Shown here piece after piece: positions 1-11,574 of a stretch of 64,000 nucleotides of DNA. Under the pieces are notes generated by a model, which had not been told where the DNA came from, searched no databases, and saw only the letters and a program-made list of their open reading frames with translations. The stretch lies in NCBI GenBank assembly GCA_033239005.1, contig BSQZ01000026.1, positions 4,796,001 through 4,860,000 of the forward strand, read 5' to 3'. Position 1 is the stretch's first letter, and every line of letters starts with the position of its first letter. The translations under genes and the position numbers were made by a program. Origin of the DNA: Lamellibrachia satsuma (taxonomy: Eukaryota; Annelida; Polychaeta; Sabellida; Siboglinidae).

Positions 1-182
1 ACTGAAACCATTGACTAAAAACAGTGACTTCTACCACAGGGAAATACAACCTGGAACATGGATATCACAGTTACACACATCATTATTATGCCACAACATA
101 TCAAATATACTGGTAGTTTAGCTTAGGAAATAATTAATCTTTATAAAGCCAAGGCATTTAACTGTTTCACCATCATCATCTG

Positions 183-655
183 TACCAATGGCAATAGACT
201 ACTTGTTTTGATTGGACAGTAAATGTACACCAATCATGTGTAACAATATTACTTGTTCTGACTGACAGTAAACGTACACCAATCATGCATACCAATACAC
301 TACTTGTTCCTACCAACAGTAAATGTACACCAATGATCTCATTCTGGAATCTGCACCATTTCACTACGTCTTCTGACAGTAAATGTACACCAATCATGTG
401 TATCCAATATACTACTTGTTCTGACTGAATCTACTACTTGTTCCTACCGACAGCAAATGTAAACCAAGCGTCTCATTCTCTACCAACTACACTACTTGTA
501 CTGACAGTAAATGTACACCAATCATATGTATCAATACACTACTTGTTCTGACTGATAGTACTTGCACACCAACCATCTGTTCCAATAAACTACTGGCACT
601 AAATATACACCAATACACTACTTATTCTGACTGATAGTACACATACACCTAACAT
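183..655. repeat. Minisatellite, about 51-bp unit
   Basis: Imperfect tandem copies of a unit built around 'cagtaaatgtacaccaatca' and 'ctacttgttctgactga' run through this stretch, about nine copies with some truncated. The unit is 51 bp where intact. No coding signal is seen in bases 1-700. Confidence 0.85.
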
Positions 656-900
656 ATTCAATTCACCTTTCACTTATCCAGGGGTAGAAATCAGCACCCT
701 TTCCTCTGACAGACACCCCAGTATCCGAAAGACCTTGGCTGATAGATCAGACATGAGTACAACCTGTGTCACAGTTTATGGCTGTTTGGTGTGTGGCAGG
801 TGCAGAAAAGTGACATAAGTTTTTCTCACGAATGACAAACTTCTTCTCTTTCTCATAGGTGTCGGAGCTGCTTGAGTCACCCTCGGTTATGTCGCAGTTA

Positions 901-1212
901 TCACATAGTGTGCATCATCTGCACCAATGTCTTTGTTCTCACTGAATCTGATGGAAGCTTCACATAGGAGTAGTTCATTGGTGCAATAATGTCATCCGTG
1001 ACTACAGCAGTATTCGCGAAGTGTCGCACTTGAAATATCATTACCGGATCGATTTGCATTTCAGCATCAGTTGTATGTGGTGCCACAGCAGTAGTAGCAG
1101 TGATGGCACTAAAGGTGACATCCGTAATGTAAAGATTGATGGCATCACCCGTAGCGCTGGATGCTTCAAAACTAGTACCTGTACTTGTACGAACCAATGG
1201 TGAATCCTTCAT
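901..1212 (-). pseudogene. Unrecognised exon-like ORF with apparent frameshift
   Basis: The minus strand has a pyrimidine-rich acceptor (tcttttcag) directly before an open stretch of 103 codons. The product is rich in alternating Thr/Ala/Val, with segments such as TGTSFEASSATGDAINLYI and PVMIFQVRHFANTAVVTDD, typical of beta-sandwich domains; I do not recognise the family. Near the end the frame reads KLPSDSVRTKTLVQ, but the next frame reads ASIRFSENKDIGADDAHYV, which looks more protein-like. A third frame beyond it reads CDITEGDSSSSDTYEKEKK. This is best explained by one or two indels (decay), less likely by unseen splicing. Its relation to gene X is unknown. Confidence 0.4.
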
Positions 1213-2039
1213 CTGAAAAGATTACACATACGGTGACTTGAAAATTTTACAAAATTGAATAAAAGTGAATCACAATGTGAGAAACTTTCCCTTAAACATA
1301 AACATGCCTTTACTTTAGGTCTTTTTACAGGTGCTGCGGCAGCCAGGAACAATTTTGGTGGACCGAGAGTGAACAATATCAAGGGTCACTTCTATCGGAT
1401 CGGGCTTGCCTATCCCCACTTTGTGTGTTGGTACAGGTTGGTGTCATAAGTAGACATAACCGCCTTGGAAGCAGGCCATTTATGGTGCTCTTGCAAATTC
1501 ATTGGATTATGAGTGAAACAGACATTGCAAAAACTGTAACAATGAATTGTGGGGGAGGGGAGAATGTCACATTAGATTGAGAAACTAACTTTTACAGTTG
1601 TTCTAATAAATCAGTATTTGCGCTGAGTAGTAATGGTTTATGTTTTGGTAACCAGATTGATTTGTTTAATGTTTTTATTTATACTTTCACTGTACATCCT
1701 TCTTGTCAAAGGATATTTGATTTTTATGAGCATGCTGTAGTCAAGAAAAGTACGTCGTTTATATAAGTACAACCATATGGTAAAATGCATATTGCTCAAA
1801 CAGAGATACATATGAGAGATTGATTTTGTAAATATTTAGCAAATATTATATTTAAATAATGTTTTTTCTCATAAGCAATTTATTCACTGCTTATCAAAAT
1901 GTTGACCATATTATTGGATTTATTAAACATAACTGTGTTTTACCAAACTAAAGGTGCTTTTCCTCTTTTTTCACTGATGTTCATGGGTTAGGTTCAGGTA
2001 AAATATTGTCGAGTCACTCTTTCTGTTTTTTCTTTCCAT

Positions 2040-2851
2040 ACTTTTCTATCGGCTGCCCCCTCTCCATCTTTCATCTTCCCCCTCTCCATCTTTCATCTTC
2101 CCCCGATCTTCTCATATCCCACCGCACGCAGTCCTTCGATCTTAGCTGTTCGTTCCCCTTTTCTTGCATCCTTGATGTTTTTTCGCCTTTCTCTTCCACT
2201 CTATTATTAGTATGTCTGCATCCATCCTTACCATGTGGCCTACCCATTTCACCTTGCTTCTCACCAATCTTCCTGTTGAACTGTTTTGTTGCATCACATA
2301 TTTCCTCAGGTCGTTCATCCTTCATTCGTCAAACCTCTTTGTTTGTGTTATTCGACAAACCAAAACAAACTATGCAGCTGCTGTTGTTGTTCTTTCAACG
2401 CCACTTTCACCAGATACAGATTAAGGCATGCTTGTGTAACACAAGCTCTCAGGACTTTCCTTTTCAGCTTTTTCCAAATGTTTCTGTCCAACATGACTTC
2501 CTCTACCTTTCCCCAAGCATTCGCTCCCTGTTGTATCCGGCATCGCATTTCTACCTCTGAATGCTCATACTCATTAACCGTTCCTCCAATTTACACAAAG
2601 CTATCCACTTGGTTGAACTCCTTATCATCCAAACTAATGTTCAAATCCTCTATTTGATGTCAAACCCACATCTCTTCTGTCTTCTCCCGGCTCATTATCG
2701 GTCCTTCCTTCTTGAACACACCCTTCCATTGCTCCAACACTTCCTGTAGTTCTTGTTTTTTGTCTGCTATCATGGCCAGATCGTTTGCATACATCCCCTT
2801 TCTGAGAACATCCTTCTTGCTGAACTTCCTGCTGATTAGTGCCACCACCAT
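2040..2851 (-). mobile_element. LINE 3' end, degenerate reverse transcriptase tail (copy 1)
   Basis: On the minus strand a reverse transcriptase palm remnant reads MYANDLAMIADKKQELQEVL (the usual YADD is YAND), followed at 2660 by EKTEEMWV. Farther downstream comes the C-terminal signature GRLVRSKVKWVGHMVRM typical of non-LTR retrotransposons. Stops and frameshifts break it. Plus-strand ORFs here are shadows rich in Ser/Phe/Leu. Confidence 0.75.
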
Positions 2852-3004
2852 GATAAAGAGTAAAGGGTCATTTCCTTGCCTCTAACCGATGTTAACTTTA
2901 AACTCTTCCGACAACCCATATCCAACCACAACTCTTCTTTTTGTTCTTAGGAACATGACAGTTCTGGGTGTTGCACGCCATGACCCAGAACTGACTAAAC
3001 ACAA

Positions 3005-3105
3005 CCAACTCATTTAAAGTCAGACTCCCAGATAAGTACAAAATGTGTTGGAATGAACAGGTCAGCCAGGGAGTGAACTGTTAAACACGTTGAACAATCC
3101 CAAGG
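3005..3105 (+). mobile_element. SINE tail fragment
   Basis: Read in reverse complement, this stretch matches the tail of the tRNA-derived SINE at 45940-46224 (shared 'gacctgttcattccaac' and 'atctgggag'). The tRNA-like head is missing. A copy sits at about 13393-13495 in the second block A. Confidence 0.5.
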
Positions 3106-3869
3106 AGTGGATACAGTGCTGTGTAAACATAAACATGCCTTTACTTTAGGTCTTTTTACAGGTGCTGCGGCATCCAGGAACAATTTTGGTGGACCGAGAG
3201 TGAACAATATCAAGGGTCACTTCTATCGGATCGGGCTTGCCTATCCCCACTTTGTGTGTTGGTACAGGTTGGTGTCATAAGTAGACATAACCGCCTTGGA
3301 AGCAGGCCATTCATGGTGCTCTTGCAAATTCATTGGATTATGAGTGAAACAGACATTGCAAAAACTGTAACAATGAATTGTGGGGGAGGGGAGAATGTCA
3401 CATTAGATTGAGAAACTAACTTTTACAGTTGTTCTAATAAATCAGTATTTGCGCTGAGTAGTAATGGCTTATGTTTTGGTAACCAGATTGATTTGTTTAA
3501 TGTTTTTATTTATACTTTCACTGTACATCCTTCTTGTCAAAGGATATTTGATTTTTATGAGCATGCTTTAGTCAAGAAGAGTGCGTCGTTTATATGAGTA
3601 CAACGATATGGTAAAATGCATATTGCTCAAACAGAGATACATATGAGAGATTGATTTTGTAAATATTTAGCAAATATTCTATTGAAATAATGTTTTTTCT
3701 CATAAGCAATTTATACAGTGCTTATGAAAATGTTGACCATATTATTGGATTTATTAAACATAACTTTTTTTTACCAAACTAACGGTGCTTTTCCTCTTTT
3801 TTCACTGATGTTCATGGGTTAGGTTCAGGTAAAATATTGTCGAGTCACTCTTTCTGTTTTTTCTTTCCA

Positions 3870-4683
3870 TACTTTTCTATCGGCTGCCCCCTCTCCATAT
3901 TTCATCTTCCCCCTCTCCATCTTTCATCTTCCCCTGATCTTCTCAAATCCCACCTCACGCAGTCCTTCGATCTTAGCTGTTCATTCCCCTTTTCTTGCAT
4001 CCTTGATGTTTTTTCACCTTTCTCTTCCACTCTCTTTACTAGTATGTCTGTATCCATCCTTACAATGTGGCCTGCCCATTTCACCTTGCTTCTCACCAAT
4101 CTTCCTGTTGAACTGTTTTGTTGCATCACATATTTCCTCAGGTCGTTCATCCTTCTTTCGTCAACCCTCTTTGTTCGTGTTATTCGACAAAACCAAAACC
4201 AACCTTGCAGCTGCTGTTGTTGTTCTGTCAACGCCACTGTCTCCAGATACAGATTAAGGCATGCTTGTGTAACACATGCTCTAAGGACTTTCCTTTTCAG
4301 CTTTTTCAAAATGTTTCTGTCCAACATGACTCCCTCTACCTTTCCCCGAGCATTCGCTCCCTGTTGTATCCGATTCGCATTTCTACCTCTGAATGCTCAT
4401 CCTCATTAACCATTCCTCCAAGTTACACAAAGCCATCTACTTGGTTGAACTCCTTATCATCCAAAGTAATGTTCAAGTCCTCTCTCTGATGTCAAACCCA
4501 CATCTCTTCTGTCTTCTCCCGGCTCATTATCGGTCCGTGCTTCTTGAACACCCTCTTCCATTCCTCCAACACTTCATGTAGTTCTTGTTTTTTGTCTGCT
4601 ATCATGGCCAGATCGTTTGCATACATCCCCTTCCTGAGAACATCCTTCATGCTGATCTTCCTGCTGATTAGTGCCACCACCAT
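3870..4683 (-). mobile_element. LINE 3' end, degenerate (copy 2)
   Basis: Second unit of the internal repeat. It has the same YANDLAMIA palm remnant and a longer open C-terminal stretch (3902-4327) ending in GRLVRSKVKWAGHIVRM and RSKDCVRWDLRR, the WAGH-type tail of this LINE group. It lacks the endonuclease and most of the reverse transcriptase. Confidence 0.75.
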
Positions 4684-5353
4684 GATAAAGAATAATGGGT
4701 CACTTCCTTGCCTCTAACCGATGTTAACTGGAAACTCTTCCGACAACCCAGATCAGATTCCACCAAAGCTTCCCAGGCCCGGAGACAGTGGTGGTCAACA
4801 AGGACTCTCATCACGGCCACACAGTTAATATAACCTGGTGTACTGACAGGACAGTAGTTGGTGTAATGCTGGTATCGAGATGAAAAAAGGCAGCCATATT
4901 TATTATCTTTATGATGACATAGAAAACAAAATAAAATCTTTTTAAAATTTTATCCCCACCCCGGGGGCCCATATGGACGGTTCCCTATTTGACCCTCCAT
5001 GTTCGGCAGAAGGGGAATAGGACACAACAGACAGACCAACATAAACTTCTTGATATGTTAGATATAGTACACAGAAAATGTGTATGCAGACATTGAAAAC
5101 TAAAGCTGATTGAGTGTTGTTGTTTCTGCGTGCTACCTACAGACATGCAGAAGTTCCCGCTGCGTATGAAGGAGAGATACCATAGTAGGGACTGTGTTAC
5201 AGCCCTCAGTGTCTATCTCGCCCCCAAAACGGGTGAGTCTCCCTGCTTGCTACATTTGACTAGAATGTTAGAACTAAACGTTATGAATTCTGACTAATTC
5301 ATAGCAACTACAATTATGACTAACGTCTCATTTAGATGTGTTGATTATATTTG

Positions 5354-5605
5354 TTACGCTAATGTGCAAGTTGCTCCTTTGAAGCAGGGCTGTTTTGGTA
5401 TTGTCCATTGCTCGACTGTTTTCAGCCCTGAGTGGTAAATGTATTGAGATAGCCTACTGGACAATTTCGGGGGCTGCGCAAATGATTCTGCAGCAACCAG
5501 AGTCAGTTGGACAGGGCCACAGCTCTTCAAAACGTTCTCTGTACACACCAATTCCATCATCAGGGTGATGTTTTCAACGAAGCATTGTGTCTCTGGTAGG
5601 TCCAA
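5354..5605 (-). other. Open stretch on the strand opposite gene X
   Basis: An 83-codon open frame ends in CFKGATCTLA and is also open in the second block A (15745-15996). The two copies differ at about seven residues, nearly all non-synonymous, so conservation of the protein is not supported. It lies in the gene X intron. No recognised domain. Confidence 0.25.
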
Positions 5606-5839
5606 TTCTCAAGTATATTTCTTTGGAAAATATTCAAATATACCTGGAAAAGCTTTGTTTCATGATGATGACCATGTCACATTTATGGGTTGATTTTTAG
5701 TGGGCCATCATTTACATATACTGTGACATCCAAAGTTCTATAAAATATACAAGTAAAAGCTTGGTTTTCTTTTCAAGTAATCCAAGTTGAAGCATTGATT
5801 ATGATCATATCAGCTTTAGTTTGATATGACGCGGCTTAC

Positions 5840-6008
5840 CAGTATCAGGGCCTTGAAATATTGAAAGTGAATCACTGTAGCTCACTGCTGTGTTTGCAGT
5901 GTGCTCTGAATACAACCATGTACATTCGTGGAACGTGACCTGATTCCTTGGCATGACCAGCACACAGCCCGGCTCAGTGGCCTTGGCATCATTCAAGTTT
6001 ATCTCCAT
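5840..6008 (-). CDS. Candidate exon of an unrecognised minus-strand gene (copy 1)
   Basis: From an ATG at 6008 the frame reads MEINLNDAKATEPGCVLVMP and runs to FQGPDT before a good donor (gtaagc at 5839-5834). The second block A copy (16196-16399) keeps frame and donor. I count three synonymous and one amino-acid change (Leu to Ser) between the copies, which hints at selection on the protein. No family recognised, and the true upstream boundary is uncertain because the preceding bases have no clear acceptor. It lies antisense within the gene X intron. Confidence 0.35.
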
Positions 6009-6957
6009 AGAGAGGATGGAACCACACCTTCAGTATATCCACAGTAACAACTTTGGTAAGTCAGGATCTAGAATTTGACAGGATCTAGAATTACAAGAAT
6101 TATATATTTCAGTAAATTAGATTATATATTAAGATACGTAATAACTTTTTTTATTGGAAAACTGGACACCCCCTTTTTGTGGATCCGATCAGTTGTACTT
6201 AGTTGCTTAGTAGCTTTTACAGCACTCACAACTGTCAGAAGGTACTAGAAACAGCGGTCGCCAAAAACTTAGTCATAGTAAAGACATAGTAAAGGGAAAC
6301 TTGCAGAAAATAAAATATAGACGCCAAACAGTTGTACTTAGTTTCCGATGAAAGACCAATCTGGAGAGGACTTATTGCAAACTAGGTGAGCAGTCATAGT
6401 CGCAACCACAGCTGACAGCGAGAGACAGGCAATATACATTTTACTACATTTAACAGCCAGTGCATCCTTTCTCCGTTCTCTCAAATCTGTTTGCCTGTCA
6501 GGGAAATTCTTCAATATTAACTTACTAGTACAACCATTCTCAATTCTTTTAGACAAATGGTCGTTTATTACAAGGAAATGCTTCTAAATGAACTGCCAAA
6601 GCATCGTTCTTTGTTCTGGAAAATAGATTGTTTTAAATGGTCAAGCAGCTTTCTGTCAGTTAAAAAAAAAATTCTAAATTAAGTTATTTTGTAATTTCTG
6701 TAAAATATTATAATGATCAAATTACAACACTGACTGATATGCATTGCCTGTATAGACTTGATGTTATCATTCCAGGTGCCACCATCAAACCTCAGTCACA
6801 AAAGTCAGTACACAACATGACTACATCAGTGGACGACACAGAGCCTTTCGATTACACAACAATTGACGTACCGGCAGTAAAGACGTCACGACAGGACGGC
6901 GTCGGTGTCACCAAGGACACAAGGATGAGAACATCGACAGCGTAAGTTCTTGGCTCA

Positions 6958-7287
6958 TGCTGATTATTGCACTCACAGCCAAGTCAGTCTTTACGCAGAC
7001 ATTACAGCTTACTTGAAGTGTAAAGTGATTATTGTACTCACAGCCAAGTCAGTCTTTATTCCGACATTACAGCTGACTCGAATTGAAAAATTATTCTTCC
7101 ACTCACATACCAGTGAGTCTTTATATAGGCCATACAACTGACTCAAAGTGTCAAATAATTATTGCACTCACATACCAGTGAGTCTCTATACAGATATAAC
7201 AGCTGACTTGTAGTGTAAAGTGATTTTTGCACTCGCAACCCGGTTAGTCTTTCACGGACATTACAGCTTACTAGAAGTGTAAAGAGC
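6958..7287. repeat. 65-bp tandem repeats in gene X intron
   Basis: Five imperfect copies of a 65-bp unit ('cactcacagccaagtcagtc ... acattacagcttacttgaag') start just after the exon 2 donor. The second block A keeps about three (17358-17578), and the inverted copy at 35838-36155 has five. The unit number is the main length difference between copies. Confidence 0.85.
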
Positions 7288-7734
7288 TCTCTTGCTCTTG
7301 CATTAAAAACACGCGGGAAGGAGTTGTAGACCGAACTGCCCCAGGTATATGGGTAGCTGTCTTGCCCCATGGGGCACCAAGATGGCTTTTTTGGGTATTT
7401 TTACTGCTGCAAATGTTGATGCTTTTATGGTCGTCGGCACACTGCTTCAAATGTTCATCCTATCATTCCACTAGTATTCAACAGATGTGTAATATAGATG
7501 TAATGTTTGGTCGAATTATATATATTTTTGGAATGGAACCATTGGTTGATTCAGACAGAAAAGGAAGCATTTAAGTAGACAGGTTTTCTTACACCTATGT
7601 ATAACAAGATATTTGTAAAAACAATGTGTAACATATTCACATGGCCTGCATTAAAGAAACTGTAGAAAATTTGACCCATTCATTTATTGGCTTTTGGGAT
7701 GATGAAATGACGACATCTGTTAATATCATTGCAG

Positions 7735-7842
7735 ACACAATGGGTCAGCTCTTTACTCCATATCTCGTGAGTAGTGCGTCACCACGAATAAGTGAGTTGG
7801 TTGTTGTGCATCAATCAGCTGAGATTTTCCCAGAAGCATATG
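7735..7842 (+). CDS. Candidate exon, unrecognised
   Basis: A 108-bp segment is flanked by an acceptor (atcattgcag) and a strong donor (gtaagtgag). Its open frame reads DTMGQLFTPYLVSSASPRIS followed by ELVVVHQSAEIFPEAYG. It lies just past the end of block A. It could be a later exon of gene X copy 1 or of another gene. No homology recognised. Confidence 0.3.
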
Positions 7843-8079
7843 GTAAGTGAGCAAGGAATATATATTTAGACTGAATTAATATTATACCATTAATTATTTC
7901 AATACTATGCGGGAAAGTTCATTTTGGCAAAAGTGTACCCTGTACGTGAAAACGCCCACATACAAATGTATTTATTATTACCTTTGTTAAATTTAATTTA
8001 TATAAATGTTATAACTTATTGTATTATTAAAAAAAATACCGTTGCAGTCGACGGTCCAACATAATGAAGATATTGCCAT

Positions 8080-8690
8080 ATGGTTTCTCCTGGAAGTGTT
8101 TAAGGACAATCAATGCAGACTGTTCTGGCGACACAGCAAATGATCAAGTGTTGACTGAATTAATACCATTCAGTGAACCATGTGTAGGTGTTAAATCTGT
8201 TATTGACCAGACTTGAGCGGATCTACACACTGGGTAGTGGGTCCAGGAAGTGTATGGAAGGAGACCATTTTCTTGCTGAAGCTATCTGCCGCATTTGATA
8301 CCATTGGTCACAGGACAACTTATTAAAAGTGTGTCAATGTGGTGTGGCATATCTGGAACAGAGCTGGTTCTCATAATATTTAACTGATAGATGCAAAAGA
8401 ATGAAGATAGCGAATTGTTTCTCAGCTACGCTCCCTACTTCACGTAATGTTCCTCAGGGTGTTTTCACTCTCTACGCTACTCTACTTGGCTCAGTTATCC
8501 AACGTCACAACTTGGATCACCAAGTGTATGCTAATAAATCACAGACCTATGCTATTTTGGCTACATGAGATACAAATCACTTCCAAAACTAGCTCAGGGA
8601 TTGTCTCCACAAAATCTTCCATTGGATGACAGAGACCACATTAAAGTTAAATGCAAGTAAATCCGAGTTAGTTATTATTGGTGGGGTAAA
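8080..8690 (+). mobile_element. Degenerate LINE reverse transcriptase (CR1/L2-like)
   Basis: Read across several stops and frameshifts, this stretch shows reverse transcriptase order: LLKLSAAFDTIGH (palm box A), then sequence like VPQGVFTLYATLLGSVI, a decayed active-site block (VYANKSQTYA where YADDTQLY is expected), and WMTETTLKLNASKSELVIIG. It is clearly dead and has no counterpart in the second duplicon. Confidence 0.65.
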
Positions 8691-8867
8691 TTTTGCATGT
8701 CTATTTGAATCGATTAGGTGCGCACAATATGTTGCAAGACGTTTCCTTATGTGTCAGACTTTAGATTGCATGTAGAGAAGCACAGTAAAATCAAAACGTG
8801 TGGAAAGCATTAGCTTAACAGTGTCGCCTGGCTGTTCTTCGATGAGAACAAATTTGCATGTTTGCTG

Positions 8868-10838
8868 GAGTGCCATAAAACACTAATATTATATAGCCTT
8901 TTTGTTTAGGGAGTGACGTAGAGTGATATAATGAAAGCATTGATTTACTAAAATGCAAGGAAGGACATCAACGTAATAATTTACATGTAATTGATTACGG
9001 ATTGACAGACGTTTGCTACGATGACAATAAAACTGATGCCGATTGACCAACTTATGCAAATCGAGAATAATAACCTGAATCTGAATATGTAATGATCGAT
9101 GTACTTTTGTTTAAAAAATAAGAGTCCAATGACGTGAGTGACACTTAGCATTATCTGCTATTTGGTTGCACCTCCTATCGGTCGCTGGAGAGACCAATCC
9201 ACAGTCACCGGGTCTCTTATGGTTACATATCGAGCAGCTCTCAGGGGAGAGATTTGTCGGCCCCCAGACCTTCCTGTAGTTCTCCAGCCAAACTACTGAC
9301 AATCCCTATATGTTGAGCTTGTAACCTCCTATGACAACACGACAACCCGTTTATATAGTAGGTAAACCTATTTAACTGAATTTGTGGTGTGAACTCTTGA
9401 AACAGGTTAACTTTACATTTAACTGATATAACAACTACTAATTAAACAAGTTAGTTAATTAGAATGTTTCTTATATGGCATAGTTCATGTTGTAATGCTG
9501 CAAAGTGTATAACATGCATAAATAATATTACTAATCTATGTTATTGATATTGAATTATGCAGATCTAGTGGTGAAATTATGCGCATGCGCCGGAAGTTAT
9601 CACTCTAAGATGGCATCTACTAGAACGTTGGCCGTGTAATTGATATCAACAACCCTACAAAACCCTGTCTTAGGAATACAACACACTCCAAGTGGAAAAA
9701 GGTTTATTATATTGGCAATAGTATCATCGAACAGTTGTGATAACTGGTATGTCTGTTTATTATCTATGCATCTAGCAATTCCCACCGCCGTTACTTTGTT
9801 AACTGTTACGTTAGCCAACAATAAGCCAAAACGCATAGAAAGTGTCTGGTCTCCTTGCCAGCAACAGTCTAGGCAAATTTTCGTGCGACTAATACACAGT
9901 CATGAGTTGCATCAGAAGCAGAAAAACATAGTTGTCACTAATAAGTAATCTGTCCCAATACATTAATCAAAACTCCATATGAAATGATCAATCGTTTGTA
10001 GAATGAATAAAATATGTATCAGAATTAAAACCATATCAAATATGTGTACTCCGTAGTATAGATATTATTTATCTACAAAGCCAAACAATGTTTATACACA
10101 AACCTTCCGCATTCTGGTAGGTCACAAAGTCCCTGTTTATAATGCTCCTTTTGTTAGTAGCTGTCTCGAATCATCTCTTTCTTCACCAATTTCGTCCGAC
10201 TGGCTGTCAACGCAATGCATTTCTACCTATCTAGATGAGATCAGCTTTTACAGAGAACACCACAGGACGCACGCAGCGTGTGCTATTGATATACAACGTA
10301 TGTTGACGCAGATAACATGCACTCCAACACGGATGTAGCTCACGAAATGCTATCTTGCACACTCCTCCATATTTCTCCAATTGATCATTCTTCGGTCATG
10401 GTAGGCCGTACACCGTATACCAATTTTTGGAAGAAGAATCACCAACTTCGCATGGATTGCTATATAAGACACGCTAAATGCAAGAACTCCCCGCATGCTG
10501 GCTGGTAAACAGGAATGAACCATTGTGGTCTGTTGTCTGTGCTGGCGGAAGTAATCAACGAACTACGACACGCATTGTCCATGCGCTCGGACGGCGTTGT
10601 CCTGTTTGCATAACATAATCTATTGCAGCACCACGCCTTGACACCTGTCAACGCCCTGAATGATTTTGTAATCCTCACTTAGAAGCGCAATTTCTATGTC
10701 GCAATTATTCTGGTATCCTAATTGTATCGACACATGCGTGTTGTTCTATTGAGGATACGTAATCGTTCTGTTTACAGCAATTTTCTCAACATGGTTACAC
10801 CAAAAAATAATAGTACGCATCAGTTAGTGTACGTTCAG
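8868..10838. repeat. Segmental duplication, block B copy 1
   Basis: This segment recurs at 18424-20476 in the same order and orientation, with many substitutions and indels, clearly more diverged than block A. Landmarks include 'ggagtgccataaa' at the start, the 'gcgcatgcgccggaagt' core near 9585, and 'tttctatgtcgcaattattc' near 10690. No convincing gene is seen in it. Confidence 0.8.
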
Positions 10839-11100
10839 TGTTCAAAGTGTTTTACACTTCACCCTAGCACACCTGTTCATTCCAACTCCATCTCGACTTC
10901 TCTGGGAAGCATTCAGTCATGCTGCAGTTACTGCTCGAAGACCATTCGTACGTATAATCACCACTGCATATAGCCAGATACTCATTCATACAAACGAATG
11001 AGCTGTGGCAACGTTCGGTGAAACAAATTGCCAAAGCTTCGAAACGGCAGCAAGACGGTTCAAGCTAGGGTTTTCACGACTAGGAGCCTGACGTTCTATC
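10838..11100 (-). mobile_element. tRNA-derived SINE, decayed head
   Basis: It aligns over its length with the SINE at 45940-46224: 'cctgttcattccaac', then 'agtgaattgtggcaacg'-like sequence, then 'caaagcttcgaaacggcagc'. The tRNA-like head toward 11100 has lost a clean B box ('ggttcaagctaggg'). It sits at the junction between block B and the TIR fragment. Confidence 0.7.
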
Positions 11101-11570
11101 TGGAACGTTGTCACGCCCCATTCGATGGGAGAGAAGGAGAAGGGTCAGAGAAGAAGCGAGGAAGGGAGAGGAGGCAGCGCGGGAGGGAGATATGCCGTTT
11201 GTTTGTTAATGCAGACATGTACAAGTGTTTAGCAATATTTAATATGGCCATGGTTCGCACCACGCTGTAGCTTACTCATGCGCGCATCTTACTGCTAACA
11301 CTAGTACGAAAAGTAAAATAATAAACCGCGCAAAAACAAATGTTGCAACATAGGCCTCTATAGCTCAATGCGCATACCAGCTCATATCACGGCATGAGGC
11401 TTTTATTAAACGTCGGCAGGGAAGCGTGTCTGCGTATCAGTGTTTGTTACACACGTGTATCCTGGTACAAAGTCAACACTTGTGTCGCACGCGGTGTCTT
11501 TGATGGGGAGCGTTGAATGCTATATCAAAGATGATTGATTGTTTGCTATAATGTTTACATCATCTAACGT
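11100..11570. other. Intergenic, purine-rich patch
   Basis: There is a purine-rich tract at about 11125-11185 (gagagaaggagaagg-like). Nothing else is recognised in this stretch. Confidence 0.5.
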
Positions 11571-11574
11571 GTGT

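Larger units (their letters stand above)
1294..4750. repeat. Two direct repeats of about 1.6 kb inside block A
   Basis: Bases 1294-2920 recur at 3126-4750 with a 1831-bp offset and a few percent mismatch. Each unit has an AT-rich leader and a minus-strand LINE 3' end. The 205 bp between them (2920-3125) includes a SINE tail fragment. The same pair recurs in the second block A (12005-13518 and 13519-15140), so the internal duplication predates the larger one. Confidence 0.85.
5143..6941 (+). pseudogene. Gene X copy 1, exons 1 and 2 (frameshifted)
   Basis: Exon 1 is 5143-5232 (90 bp; acceptor ctacag, donor gtgagt) and encodes [20 protein letters not shown] followed by LSVYLAPKT. Exon 2 is 6776-6941 (acceptor ttccag, donor gtaagt). 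The exon 1 end (phase 1) fits exon 2, giving LAPKTGATIKPQSQKSVHNM and then TTSVDDTEPFDYTTIDVP. Compared with copy 2, exon 2 has lost 7 bp at VTWDKPHK, so this copy is out of frame near its 3' end. The family is unrecognised: the encoded part is polar, with no membrane segment. No further exons of this copy are evident downstream except possibly 7735-7842. Confidence 0.6.
1590..7655. repeat. Segmental duplication, block A copy 1
   Basis: This 6-kb stretch is repeated at 12005-17930 with an offset of about 10.39 kb and only a few percent mismatch, including matching introns and LINE relics. Copy 2 lacks about 120 bp of the 65-bp repeats near 7020-7140. Part of the block recurs inverted at 35838-37200. 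It contains gene X exons 1-2 on the plus strand and other open exons on the minus strand. Confidence 0.9.

Noticed and set aside
2006..2560. Plus-strand Ser/Phe/Leu-rich ORFs (also 3837-4409, 12581-12970, 14226-14879)
   Set aside because: They are antisense shadows of the degenerate LINE 3' ends on the minus strand; no domain or start context.
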